DNA from: SG8-39 sp041558415
GTDB taxonomy: Bacteria > Pseudomonadota > Gammaproteobacteria > Burkholderiales > SG8-39
Reading direction: 5' to 3'
DNA: 22,568 nucleotides
Assembly (NCBI GenBank): GCA_041558415.1
Contig: JBFFEY010000048.1
Location: forward strand, 1 to 22,568
The position numbers and the translations under genes were made by a program. A model generated the notes under the pieces. The model saw only the letters and a program-made list of their open reading frames with translations, did not search any database and was not told the origin of the DNA. Shown piece after piece: positions 14,515 to 21,802 of this stretch; positions within the stretch are counted from its first letter, which is position 1, and every line of letters starts with the position of its first letter.

Positions 14515-16914
14515 ATGGTCGCCCCGGCTCTGGGATTCGTGCTCGGCGCGGCGTGGCTGCAGCAGCAGCCGACGCTGCCCGCCGCGCACTGGGGCTGGGC
14601 GTTGCCCGTGACGATTGCCCTGGCCCTGTGGGCAGGCCTGCGCGCGCCCGGTGGGCTGCGCCTGCTGGCCGTGGCCCCGGCATTCGGCGCCGGTTTCCTC
14701 TGGGCTGCGCTCAACGCCCAGCTGCGCCTCGACGATCGCCTGCACCCCGCGCTCGAGGGCCGCGACATCACGCTGACCGGCGTGATTGTCGGTCTGCCGA
14801 GCCTCAGCGAGCGCGTCGTGCGCTTCGAATTCGAGCCCGAGGCTTCGGCTGGCAGTGAACGCCTACCGCATCGGCTGCGTCTCGCCTGGTACCGCGATGC
14901 GGCCGACGCGCGAGCGACGGCGATGGGGCCGCCGGCGCCGCAGCCGGCGGAACGCTGGCGGCTGACGCTGCGGCTGCATCGTCCGCACGGGCTGTTCAAT
15001 CCAGGCGGTTTCGACTACGAGGCTTGGCTGTTCGAGCGGGGCGTCGGCGCCACCGGCTACGTGCGCAATGCAGGCAACCTGCGCACTGCGCCCGCCGGCG
15101 CCGGTTCCCAGGCGGCACCGCTCAGGCTCGGCCTGCGCGGCCGGCCGCTCGACCACGTCACGCGCATGCGTGCGGCCGTGCGCGAGCGCTTCGATCGGGT
15201 GCTGGGCGAGCGGCCCGCGGCCGGCATTCTTGCCGCGCTCGCCGTCGGCGATCAGCGCGCCATCGCCAACGAGGAATGGCGTCTGTTCCAGCGCACCGGC
15301 GTCACGCACCTGATGAGCATCTCGGGCCTGCACGTGACGCTGGTGTCCGGCCTCGCGGCCTGGCTGGTGGCGGCCGGCTGGCGTCGCGCGGCCGGGGTGT
15401 CGCTCGCGCTGCCGGCGCGCAAGGCGGCAGCCCTCGCGGCGATCGTGACGGCGCTCGGCTACACGCTGCTCGCAGGCTTCGCAGTACCTGCGCAGCGCAC
15501 CTTTTTCATGGTGAGCGTGGTCGCCCTTGCGCTGTGGAGCGGGCGCATCGCCTCGCCCGGACGCACGCTCGCCCTGGCGCTGCTCGCGGTGGTGATCGCC
15601 GATCCCTGGGCGCCGCGGGCGCCGGGGTTCTGGCTGTCGTTCGGCGCTGTCGCGCTCATCTTTTACGTCGCCGCCGGCTGGAGCAGCGCCGAGCCGCGCC
15701 CGCTGCAGTGGTTGCGCATCCAATGGGCAATCACGCTCGGCCTCGCGCCGGCGGCGCTGTTGCTCTTCGGACAGGTATCGCTGGTCGGGCCGCTTGCAAA
15801 TGCCGTGGCGATTCCGCTCGTTTCCGCGGTGATCACCCCGCTTGCGCTCGCGGCCGCCGTGCTGCCCGTCGACGGGCTGCTGCAGGCCGGCGCCTGGCTG
15901 GTGGAGCAGCTGCTGCAGTTCCTGGAATGGTGCGATGCGCAGCCGCTCGCGCTGTGGCAGCGGCCTGCGCCCCCGTTGTGGGCGGTGCTGACGGCCCTCG
16001 GCGGTGTGGCCTGGCTGCTGGCGCCGCGCGGCGTGCCTTGGCGCATCACCGGTCTCGCGCTCCTCGCGCCGGCCTTCGCCTGGCCGCCGCCCGCACCGGC
16101 GCCGGGCGAAGCCTGGGTCACCACGCTCGACGTGGGGCAGGGGCTGGCGGTGCTGGTGCGTACCGCGCGCCACGCGCTGCTCTATGACGCCGGGCCGAGC
16201 TACGGTCCCGAGGCCGACGGCGGCGATCGCGTCGTGCTGCCGTTCCTGCGCGCGCAAGGGGTAACACGGCTCGATGCGATGATGCTGACGCATGCCGACC
16301 GCGACCACGTCGGCGGCGCACTCAGCGTGCTGCAGGCGACCGAAACCGACTGGATCGTTTCGTCGCTGGAGGGCGCACACCCCGCGCTGCTGCTCGCGCC
16401 GGCGCGCAGCCCCTGCCTGCGCGGGCTGCACTGGACTTGGGACGGGGTCGCCTTCCGCGTGCTGCACCCGTCGACGGCTGCGCCGGCGCCGCGCGGACGC
16501 GGGCGCCGGGTAAACGAGCGCAGCTGCGTTCTCGAGGTCCGCGCAGGGCCGCACGCGATGCTGCTCACCGGCGACATCGAGCGCGGCGCCGAGGCCGCGC
16601 TGATCGCGGCGGCGCCGCGCGACGATCTGCGCGCCGACGTGATGCTCGTACCGCATCACGGCAGCCGCAGCTCGTCGACCGCCGCGTTGCTCGCGGCGGT
16701 CGCGCCGCGTTGGGCGCTCGTGCCCGTCGGTTACCGCAACCCCTACGGTCATCCGCACCCCGCGGTGCTGCGGCGCTACCGTGCGCGCGGCGCGCAGCTG
16801 ATGCGCACCGACCACGACGGCGCCATCGAGGTGCGCCTGGCCGCCCAGGGGGTCACGGTCGCTAGCGCGCGCGCCGCCGCACGGCGTTACTGGCACGCCG
16901 CCCCGCCGCCTTAG
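14515..16914 (+). CDS. comEC: ComEC/Rec2-family DNA internalisation channel
   Basis: 799 residues from ATG 14515. It has the three-part plan of ComEC: an N-terminal membrane and DUF4131 region (about 1-200); a multi-helix competence domain from about 235 to 500 that includes GILAALAVGDQRAI and HLMSISGLHVTLVSGLA; and a C-terminal metallo-beta-lactamase-like domain from about 533, opening VTTLDVGQGLAVLV. That domain keeps the metal motif THADRDHVGG (about 591-600), LLTGDIE and VPHHGSRSSS, so it could act as the nuclease that degrades one strand during uptake. The protein sits in the inner membrane and passes single-stranded DNA to the cytoplasm during natural transformation. A TTG 30 bp upstream is in frame but no better supported. 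It is divergent from the coiled-coil/cyclase pair; the 122-bp gap shows no clear promoter. Confidence 0.95.
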   Translation: MVAPALGFVLGAAWLQQQPTLPAAHWGWALPVTIALALWAGLRAPGGLRLLAVAPAFGAGFLWAALNAQLRLDDRLHPALEGRDITLTGVIVGLPSLSERVVRFEFEPEASAGSERLPHRLRLAWYRDAADARATAMGPPAPQPAERWRLTLRLHRPHGLFNPGGFDYEAWLFERGVGATGYVRNAGNLRTAPAGAGSQAAPLRLGLRGRPLDHVTRMRAAVRERFDRVLGERPAAGILAALAVGDQRAIANEEWRLFQRTGVTHLMSISGLHVTLVSGLAAWLVAAGWRRAAGVSLALPARKAAALAAIVTALGYTLLAGFAVPAQRTFFMVSVVALALWSGRIASPGRTLALALLAVVIADPWAPRAPGFWLSFGAVALIFYVAAGWSSAEPRPLQWLRIQWAITLGLAPAALLLFGQVSLVGPLANAVAIPLVSAVITPLALAAAVLPVDGLLQAGAWLVEQLLQFLEWCDAQPLALWQRPAPPLWAVLTALGGVAWLLAPRGVPWRITGLALLAPAFAWPPPAPAPGEAWVTTLDVGQGLAVLVRTARHALLYDAGPSYGPEADGGDRVVLPFLRAQGVTRLDAMMLTHADRDHVGGALSVLQATETDWIVSSLEGAHPALLLAPARSPCLRGLHWTWDGVAFRVLHPSTAAPAPRGRGRRVNERSCVLEVRAGPHAMLLTGDIERGAEAALIAAAPRDDLRADVMLVPHHGSRSSSTAALLAAVAPRWALVPVGYRNPYGHPHPAVLRRYRARGAQLMRTDHDGAIEVRLAAQGVTVASARAAARRYWHAAPPP

Positions 16915-16915
16915 T

Positions 16916-16921
16916 TAGAAT
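16916..16921 (+). promoter_or_regulatory. Possible -10 box after comEC
   Basis: TAGAAT (5 of 6 matches) lies just after the comEC stop and about 60 bp before the next gene. The best -35-like sequences upstream are badly spaced (19-20 bp). It could give the downstream operon its own transcription. Confidence 0.35.
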
Positions 16922-16981
16922 TGCGCCTCCTGTCAGCGCGCGCGATGCGCCGATTCCATTTCTTGGGTTTGTTCTCGTACC

Positions 16982-17773
16982 GTGCTCAGCGCAGTGGTTC
17001 GTGTCACCGGCAGTGGCCGGCTATCTGAATTCGGCGAGCGTGTGCGCTGGCTGATGGTGCGCGACGCCGATGCCTCGCGCCTGGCGTACACCGAGCACCA
17101 CGCCGAAGGCGTGCTCGAGTATCGCTTCGAGACGGAGGAGGGCATTCCGTTTCCGGCCTTCGCTTCGGCGTCGGCGGAGTTTCCCGAGCTTCGCGTCGAG
17201 GCGGCGTGGGAGAACGCGGCGCAGGGCCTGCGCGGTCAGGCGGTGATCGAGAACGGACAGCTGCTCGATCAGCAGACGCTGCCGCTCGAGGCGCGCGCGC
17301 CGGGCATCGCCGTCGAGATCGGGTTGCGCGGCGAGCTCGTTTTCGCGATAGCCTGCGTGCGGCGCGGCGACGATTGGCTGGGCTACTGCGCCGATGGCGG
17401 GCGTCACGCCTATTTCACTGCCGAGCGCGCCGCGCTGCGGCTCGCGGTCGACGCCGGAGCGCGTTGGACATGGTGCGTCGAGGGCGATCGCGTGGCCCGG
17501 GTCGACGAGGCGATCGATGCCGCGCAGCTGGCCGAGCTCGAGGACGTGGCCTTCCGCTTCGCGGACGACTGGCTGTGGTTCGACGAGGCCGCAGCTCCGG
17601 ATACCGCCCTCGAACGCAAGCGCTACGCCGATCACGGCTGGCCGGTGCGCGGCGCCAACCTCAAGGCCGAGCGCCTGCTTGCGCTCGGGCCGGGGCGGCG
17701 GTTCGAAACCCTCGCGCCCGAGGCGCGCCCGCTGCTCGGGCGACTGCGCGCTGCCTGGAAAGCGATCCCATGA
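16982..17773 (+). CDS. Conserved-looking protein of unknown function
   Basis: 263 residues from a GTG at 16982, acidic and rich in aromatic residues, with no signal peptide or membrane helix. I do not recognise it securely. The stretch FPELRVEAAWENAAQGLRGQ followed by AVIENGQL faintly recalls ferredoxin-like-fold proteins of the DUF1281/YubB type, but this is a weak impression. The C-terminal half has DDWLWFDEAAAPDTALERKR followed by YADHGWPVRGANLKAERLL. The gene ends in an ATGA overlap with the alpha/beta hydrolase, so the two are probably cotranslated. The start is uncertain: several GTG codons follow closely and none has a good ribosome site. Confidence 0.75.
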   Translation: MLSAVVRVTGSGRLSEFGERVRWLMVRDADASRLAYTEHHAEGVLEYRFETEEGIPFPAFASASAEFPELRVEAAWENAAQGLRGQAVIENGQLLDQQTLPLEARAPGIAVEIGLRGELVFAIACVRRGDDWLGYCADGGRHAYFTAERAALRLAVDAGARWTWCVEGDRVARVDEAIDAAQLAELEDVAFRFADDWLWFDEAAAPDTALERKRYADHGWPVRGANLKAERLLALGPGRRFETLAPEARPLLGRLRAAWKAIP

Positions 17774-18639
17774 CGACAGACACGGAATTCCGCAAGCGTT
17801 CGGTGCAATGCCTGTCGCCCGCGGGGCTGCACCGCATGGCCTACCTCGAGTGGGGCGATCCGCGCAACCCGAACGTCGTGGTCTGCGTGCACGGACTGAC
17901 GCGCAGCGCGCGCGACTTCGACGCGCTGGCGCGCAGCCTGAGCCGGCAGTACCGCGTCGTCTGCCCGGATGTCGTTGGCCGCGGCGACTCCGACTGGCTC
18001 GTCGACCCGATGCACTACGTGCTGCCGCAGTACCTGTCCGACATGGTGACGCTGGTCGCGCGGCTCGACGTCGCGCAGGTGCACTGGGTGGGCACCTCGA
18101 TGGGCGGCCTGATCGGCATGCTGCTCGCCGGGCTGAAAGCCTCGCCCGTCGGTCGCCTGGTGCTGAACGACACCGGCCCCGTGGTGACGCGCGTCTCGCT
18201 CGAGCGCATTGCCACCTACGTCGGCGTCGCGCCGACCCTCGGTTCGATGGAAGAGGCGGAAGCGATGGTGCGCGCCATTTCCCAGCCCTTCGGCGCGCAC
18301 TCGGATGCCGAGTGGCGCGCCATGACCGAAAGCTTCGTGCGCCAGGAGGCCGGCGGCCGCCTGCGCCTGCATTACGACCTGCGGCTGGGCGAGCCGTTCC
18401 GCGCCCACCTGCCGGAAAAGGATCTCGAATTCTGGGAGGTCTACGACGCGATCCGCTGTCCGACGCTGGTGATACGTGGCGCGGAATCCGATCTGCTGTC
18501 GCGCACGACCTGCGAGCAGATGACGAAACGCGGGCCGAAGGCCGGCGTGGTGGAGATCCCCGGCGTCGGCCATGCGCCGACGCTCATGCACGAGGACCAG
18601 ATCGAGATCGTGCGCACGTTTCTTCTCGCCGAGGCCTGA
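17770..18639 (+). CDS. Alpha/beta hydrolase
   Basis: 289 residues with a standard alpha/beta-hydrolase fold. The oxyanion region is VCVHGLTRSARDFDALA (from about 38), the nucleophile is S110 in GTSMGG, an acid candidate lies near 239 (IRGAESD) and the catalytic His is near 268 in GVGHAPTL. Substrate is unknown; the opening MAYLEWGDP and PDVVGRGDSDWL patterns are those of small-ester or C-C bond hydrolases. In several betaproteobacteria, as I recall, a similar hydrolase lies near comEC, which fits a conserved neighbourhood rather than a competence role. The ATG sits in an ATGA overlap with the preceding gene. The open frame can be extended to 17206 but that part is antiparallel-frame noise over the upstream gene. 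Confidence 0.92.
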   Translation: MTTDTEFRKRSVQCLSPAGLHRMAYLEWGDPRNPNVVVCVHGLTRSARDFDALARSLSRQYRVVCPDVVGRGDSDWLVDPMHYVLPQYLSDMVTLVARLDVAQVHWVGTSMGGLIGMLLAGLKASPVGRLVLNDTGPVVTRVSLERIATYVGVAPTLGSMEEAEAMVRAISQPFGAHSDAEWRAMTESFVRQEAGGRLRLHYDLRLGEPFRAHLPEKDLEFWEVYDAIRCPTLVIRGAESDLLSRTTCEQMTKRGPKAGVVEIPGVGHAPTLMHEDQIEIVRTFLLAEA

Positions 18640-18649
18640 GCTGAGCGCC

Positions 18650-19444
18650 TTGCTGCTTGCGGCGAAGATCGTCGCCGCGGTTGCCATCGTCGTCGCCGCC
18701 TCCCGCGCGACGGAGCGCGCCGGCCCGTTCGTCGGCAGCATGATCGCGACGCTGCCGGTTTCCACCGGTCCGGTGTACGTGTTCCTCGCCATCGACCACG
18801 GCGCCGCCTTCGTTTCCGAGAGCGCGCGCATGAGCGTCGCCAGCACCGCCGCGATCGTGGCCTTCGTCGCCGCGCATGCCCTCGCCGCGCAGCGCTACGG
18901 CACGCTGCGCTCGCTCGCAATCGCGACGCTTGCCTGGCTCGCGGTCGCGCTGCTGCTGCAGCTGCGCGACTGGCGCTTCGCCGAGGTCTGCATACTGTTC
19001 GTCGCGGCGTTTGCCGCCGCGATTCATGGCCTGCGCCGCTACGCCGAGGTGGGCGAGGCGCCGCGCATGCCGCGCACGCGCTACGATCTGGCGCTGCGCG
19101 CGGGCCTGGTCGCGATGGTGGTGCTGGCGACCACGGCCGCGAGCCACGCCTTCGGTCCGTCGGTCACCGGCGTACTGGCGACCTATCCCGTGGTCTTCAC
19201 CAGCCTCATCCTCATCCTGCAGCCGCGCTGCGGCGGACCGTTCACTGCGGCGATGCTGGTCAACGGCCTGAAGGGCCTGCTCGGCTTCGGCGTTGCCCTG
19301 CTGGTGCTGCACCTCGCCGCGGCGCGCATGAGCGCCGCGCCGGCGCTCATGCTCGCGCTCGCCGTGTCGCTCGGTTGGAACGGCGTGCTGGTCGGCCTGC
19401 GCCGGCTGCGCCGGCCGCAGGCGCTCGCGGACCGCAGACCATGA
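18650..19444 (+). CDS. Multi-helix integral membrane protein, unknown function
   Basis: About 264 residues if started at the TTG at 18650; CTG codons at 18641 and 18653 are alternatives and the first in-frame ATG is too far inside, after the first helix and the conserved GPFVGSMIATLPVSTGP. There are roughly seven hydrophobic segments: LLLAAKIVAAVAIVVAA, the IATLPVSTGPVYVFLAI region, VASTAAIVAFVAAHALA, LAIATLAWLAVALLLQL, VCILFVAAFAAAIHGL, LVAMVVLATTAASHAFG, and a C-terminal group ending in MLALAVSLGWNGVLVGL. It resembles a conserved proteobacterial family of uncharacterised inner-membrane proteins. The gene follows the hydrolase by about 10 bp and ends in an ATGA overlap with the DedA-like gene. 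Confidence 0.82.
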   Translation: MLLAAKIVAAVAIVVAASRATERAGPFVGSMIATLPVSTGPVYVFLAIDHGAAFVSESARMSVASTAAIVAFVAAHALAAQRYGTLRSLAIATLAWLAVALLLQLRDWRFAEVCILFVAAFAAAIHGLRRYAEVGEAPRMPRTRYDLALRAGLVAMVVLATTAASHAFGPSVTGVLATYPVVFTSLILILQPRCGGPFTAAMLVNGLKGLLGFGVALLVLHLAAARMSAAPALMLALAVSLGWNGVLVGLRRLRRPQALADRRP

Positions 19445-19953
19445 CCGAAATGTTGATCGACTGGCTGCTCGAGACCGCCTCGCTGCCGAAGGTCGGTCTG
19501 CCGACAGTGTTCGTCGTCGCGCTGGTGTCGGCGACGCTGGTGCCGATGGGCTCGGAGCCGGTGGTGTTCGGCTACGTCAAGCTGCAGCCGGACATGTTCT
19601 GGATCACGGTGGTCATTGCCACCGTCGGCAACACGCTCGGCGGCATGGTCAATTACTGGCTCGGCTTCGGCGCCCACGAGGCGTTTGCCAAGGACCGCCA
19701 CACGCCGCGCGCGCTCGCCTGGCTGGAGCGCCTCGGGCCGAAGGCCTGTTTCTTCGCGTTTCTGCCCGGCGTCGGCGATCCGCTTACCGCGGTGGCGGGC
19801 TGGATCAAGCTGCCCTGGCTGCCGGTGCTGCTGTGGCAGGCGGCGGGCAAGTTCGCGCGCTACGCGGTGCTCACCGCGCTGCTGCTGTGGGTGCCGGACA
19901 GCGTCTGGAGCGGGCTGCTGGCGCCGCTGCGCGAGCTGCTGATGCGCGGCTGA
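19441..19953 (+). CDS. YqaA/DedA-like (SNARE-associated domain) membrane protein
   Basis: 170 residues with about four membrane segments. The run LVSATLVPMGSEPVVFGYVK, then ATVGNTLGGMVNYWLGFGA, FFAFLPGVGDPLTAVAGW and KLPWLPVLLWQAAGKFARY is the VTT/DedA-like core of YqaA proteins, including the conserved Glu (SEP) and the GxGDP loop. DedA relatives translocate phospholipids such as undecaprenyl phosphate or support membrane homeostasis; YqaA itself has no settled function. It starts in an ATGA overlap with the preceding membrane protein gene, so it closes the 16982-19953 run of overlapping genes. Confidence 0.9.
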   Translation: MTEMLIDWLLETASLPKVGLPTVFVVALVSATLVPMGSEPVVFGYVKLQPDMFWITVVIATVGNTLGGMVNYWLGFGAHEAFAKDRHTPRALAWLERLGPKACFFAFLPGVGDPLTAVAGWIKLPWLPVLLWQAAGKFARYAVLTALLLWVPDSVWSGLLAPLRELLMRG

Positions 19954-19978
19954 GGCGCACTGCGTCGCGCCGACCCGT

Positions 19979-19984
19979 TACACT
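19979..19984 (+). promoter_or_regulatory. Candidate -10 box of the DAHP synthase gene (leaderless)
   Basis: TACACT (4 of 6 matches) ends 6 nt before the ATG at 19991. A start site at the usual distance would fall on the ATG itself. There is no Shine-Dalgarno sequence in the 40 bp before the gene. Confidence 0.45.
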
Positions 19985-19990
19985 CGCGCC

Positions 19991-21064
19991 ATGTTTCGCA
20001 CGCCGCGGGTAGACGACCTCAACGTCACCGAACAAAGTCCGCTCATCGCCCCGGAAGCGCTGCGTGACGCGCTGCCGCTGAGCGACGCCGCGCGCCGCAC
20101 GGTGCTCGAAGGGCGCGACGCGATCCAGGCGATCCTCGAGCGGCGCGATCCGCGCTGGTTCGTGGTCGTTGGCCCCTGCTCGATCCACGATCCGGAGGCG
20201 GCGCGCGACTACGGCCGGCGCCTCGCCGCGCTTGCCCCGGCGCTCGCCGACACGCTGCTCATCGTGATGCGCGTGTACTTCGAGAAGCCGCGCACCACCG
20301 TCGGCTGGAAAGGGCTGATCAACGATCCGGACCTAGACGATTCGTTCCACATCGACAAGGGGCTGCGCATCGCCCGTCAGCTGCTGCTCGACCTGAATGC
20401 GCTCGGCCTGCCCTGCGCTACCGAGGCGCTCGACCCGATCACGCCGCAATATCTCTCGGACCTCGTCGCCTGGAGCGCGATCGGCGCGCGCACCACCGAA
20501 TCGCAGACGCACCGCGAGATGGCGAGCGGACTGTCGATGCCGGTCGGCATCAAGAACGGCACCGACGGCAACCGCGCGATCGCGATCAATGCCCTGCAGT
20601 CGGTCTCGCAGCCGCACGCCTTCCTCGGCATCGATCCGTCCGGGCGCTGCGCCATCACGGCGACACGCGGCAACCGGCATGCGCACATCGTGCTGCGCGG
20701 CGGCGCGGCGCCGAACTACGATTCGGTCTCCGTGGCGCTCGCCGAAGAGGAGCTGCTGCGCGCAGGCCTCGCGCCGAACATCGTGGTCGACTGCAGCCAC
20801 GGCAATTCCTCGAAGGATCCCGCGCGCCAGCCGCTGGTCTTCGCCGACCTGGTGCACCAGGTGCTCGAGGGCAACCGCTCGATCGTCGGTGCCATGCTCG
20901 AGTCGAACCTCGAGGCCGGCAGCCAGCCGCTCGCGCCGCGCGAGAAGCTGCGCTACGGCGTGTCGATCACCGATGCCTGCATGGATTGGGTGACCACCGA
21001 GAAGACGCTGCGCGCCGGCCGCGACAAGCTGCGCGGCGTGCTGGCGCAGCGCGGCGCCGGCTAG
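19991..21064 (+). CDS. aroG: 3-deoxy-7-phosphoheptulonate (DAHP) synthase, class I AroG type
   Basis: Condenses PEP with erythrose 4-phosphate to DAHP, the first step of the shikimate pathway in the cytoplasm. The 357-residue protein aligns by eye along the whole of E. coli AroG (350). Metal ligands are C63 (GPCSIHDP), H270 (DCSHGNSSK), E304 (LESNLEAG) and D328 (SITDACMDW). Substrate-binding runs EKPRTTVGWKGLINDP, GARTTESQTHRE and KNGTDGN are intact. The N-terminal extension with DDLNV and the ITPQYL loop that shape the amino-acid feedback site in AroG/AroF/AroH are also present, so it is likely feedback-inhibited; by which aromatic amino acid cannot be told. It is a single gene, 37 bp after the YqaA-like gene. 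Confidence 0.97.
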   Translation: MFRTPRVDDLNVTEQSPLIAPEALRDALPLSDAARRTVLEGRDAIQAILERRDPRWFVVVGPCSIHDPEAARDYGRRLAALAPALADTLLIVMRVYFEKPRTTVGWKGLINDPDLDDSFHIDKGLRIARQLLLDLNALGLPCATEALDPITPQYLSDLVAWSAIGARTTESQTHREMASGLSMPVGIKNGTDGNRAIAINALQSVSQPHAFLGIDPSGRCAITATRGNRHAHIVLRGGAAPNYDSVSVALAEEELLRAGLAPNIVVDCSHGNSSKDPARQPLVFADLVHQVLEGNRSIVGAMLESNLEAGSQPLAPREKLRYGVSITDACMDWVTTEKTLRAGRDKLRGVLAQRGAG

Positions 21065-21071
21065 CCGGCGC
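21054..21071. other. 18-bp perfect palindrome over the DAHP synthase stop codon
   Basis: GCGCCGGCTAGCCGGCGC is self-complementary and contains the TAG stop (21062-21064) at its centre. As RNA it forms a 7-bp GC stem with a CUAG loop. No T-tract follows (GGGGCGCGAATCC), so it is not a classical terminator. It may pause or stabilise the transcript end, or be a protein site. Confidence 0.5.
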
Positions 21072-21119
21072 GGGGCGCGAATCCCTGTATCCTGATTTCC
21101 TGCCGAACGCGTCTCTACT

Positions 21120-21124
21120 GGGAG
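21120..21124 (+). promoter_or_regulatory. Ribosome binding site for the GTG-started PNPOx-like gene
   Basis: GGGAG lies 6 nt before GTG at 21131 and fixes the start. A weak -10-like TATCCT is at 21088-21093, 37 nt before the GTG. Confidence 0.65.
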
Positions 21125-21130
21125 CGATCC

Positions 21131-21802
21131 GTGAGCACCGATTTCAAGCCGACTGCCCGCTCGCGCGTCAAGCGCCTGCACAAGCGCGCGCATTACGACC
21201 GCGACACGATCTACGCGATTCTCGACGCCGGTTTCATCTGCCACGTCGGCTATGCGATCGAGGGACAGCCCTACGTGACACCGACCGCCTACTGGCGCGA
21301 GGTCGATCGCGTCTATTGGCACGGCTCGGCGGCTTCGCGCATGCTGCGACACCTCGAGAAAGGCGTCGCGTGCTGCCTCACCGTAACGCATCTCGATGGC
21401 CTGGTGTTGGCGCGCTCGGGGTTCCACCATTCGCTCGATTACCGTTCGGCGATGCTGTTCGGACGCGCGTACAAGGTGACCGATGCCGAGGAAAAGCTCG
21501 CCAAGCTGGAGAACTTCGTCAACCGCATCGCGCCGGGACGCTGGGCGGAGCTGCGTCCGGTGAACAAGAAAGAGCTCAAGGCGACCACCGTGCTCGGCAT
21601 GGAGATCGCGGAGGCCTCCGCCAAGGTGCGCGCCGCCGGCGTGGTCGACGACGAGGAGGACTACGCGCTGCCGATCTGGGCGGGCGTGGTGCCGGTGCGT
21701 ATGGTGGCGTCTGCGGCGCGCGACGACGGGCGGCTCGCGCCGGGCGCGCGCCGGCCGCACAACGTCGACAGCTTCGTGCACCTCGGGCTCGCCAAGGCAT
21801 GA
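21131..21802 (+). CDS. PNPOx-like flavin-nucleotide-binding protein
   Basis: 223 residues from a GTG with a clear GGGAG site. The opening TARSRVKRLHKRAHYDRDTI followed by YAILDAGFICHVGY is the signature of the Pyridox_oxase_2 family (split-barrel flavoproteins annotated as flavin-nucleotide-binding or NimA-like). Continuing motifs are QPYVTPTAYWREVDRVYWHG, VCLTVTHLDGLVLARSGFHH in near form, and the typical acidic C-terminal part ending in ALPIWAGVVPVR. Members bind FMN; physiological reactions are mostly unknown. It is a second, separate PNPOx-fold gene in the window, unrelated in neighbourhood to the one at 8139. It overlaps the downstream oxidoreductase by 4 bp (ATGA). Confidence 0.9.
   Translation: MSTDFKPTARSRVKRLHKRAHYDRDTIYAILDAGFICHVGYAIEGQPYVTPTAYWREVDRVYWHGSAASRMLRHLEKGVACCLTVTHLDGLVLARSGFHHSLDYRSAMLFGRAYKVTDAEEKLAKLENFVNRIAPGRWAELRPVNKKELKATTVLGMEIAEASAKVRAAGVVDDEEDYALPIWAGVVPVRMVASAARDDGRLAPGARRPHNVDSFVHLGLAKA

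Noticed and set aside
14863..16896. 677-codon open frame on the minus strand opposite comEC
   Set aside because: The product is Arg/Gln/His-rich without any motif, while the plus strand encodes an intact ComEC.
17206..17769. Long N-terminal extension of the alpha/beta hydrolase
   Set aside because: The extension is Arg/Ala-rich noise lying over the upstream gene in another frame; the hydrolase fold begins after the ATG at 17770.
20333..21781. 482-codon minus-strand frame across DAHP synthase and the PNPOx-like gene
   Set aside because: It spans two unrelated, well-supported plus-strand genes and shows no domain.
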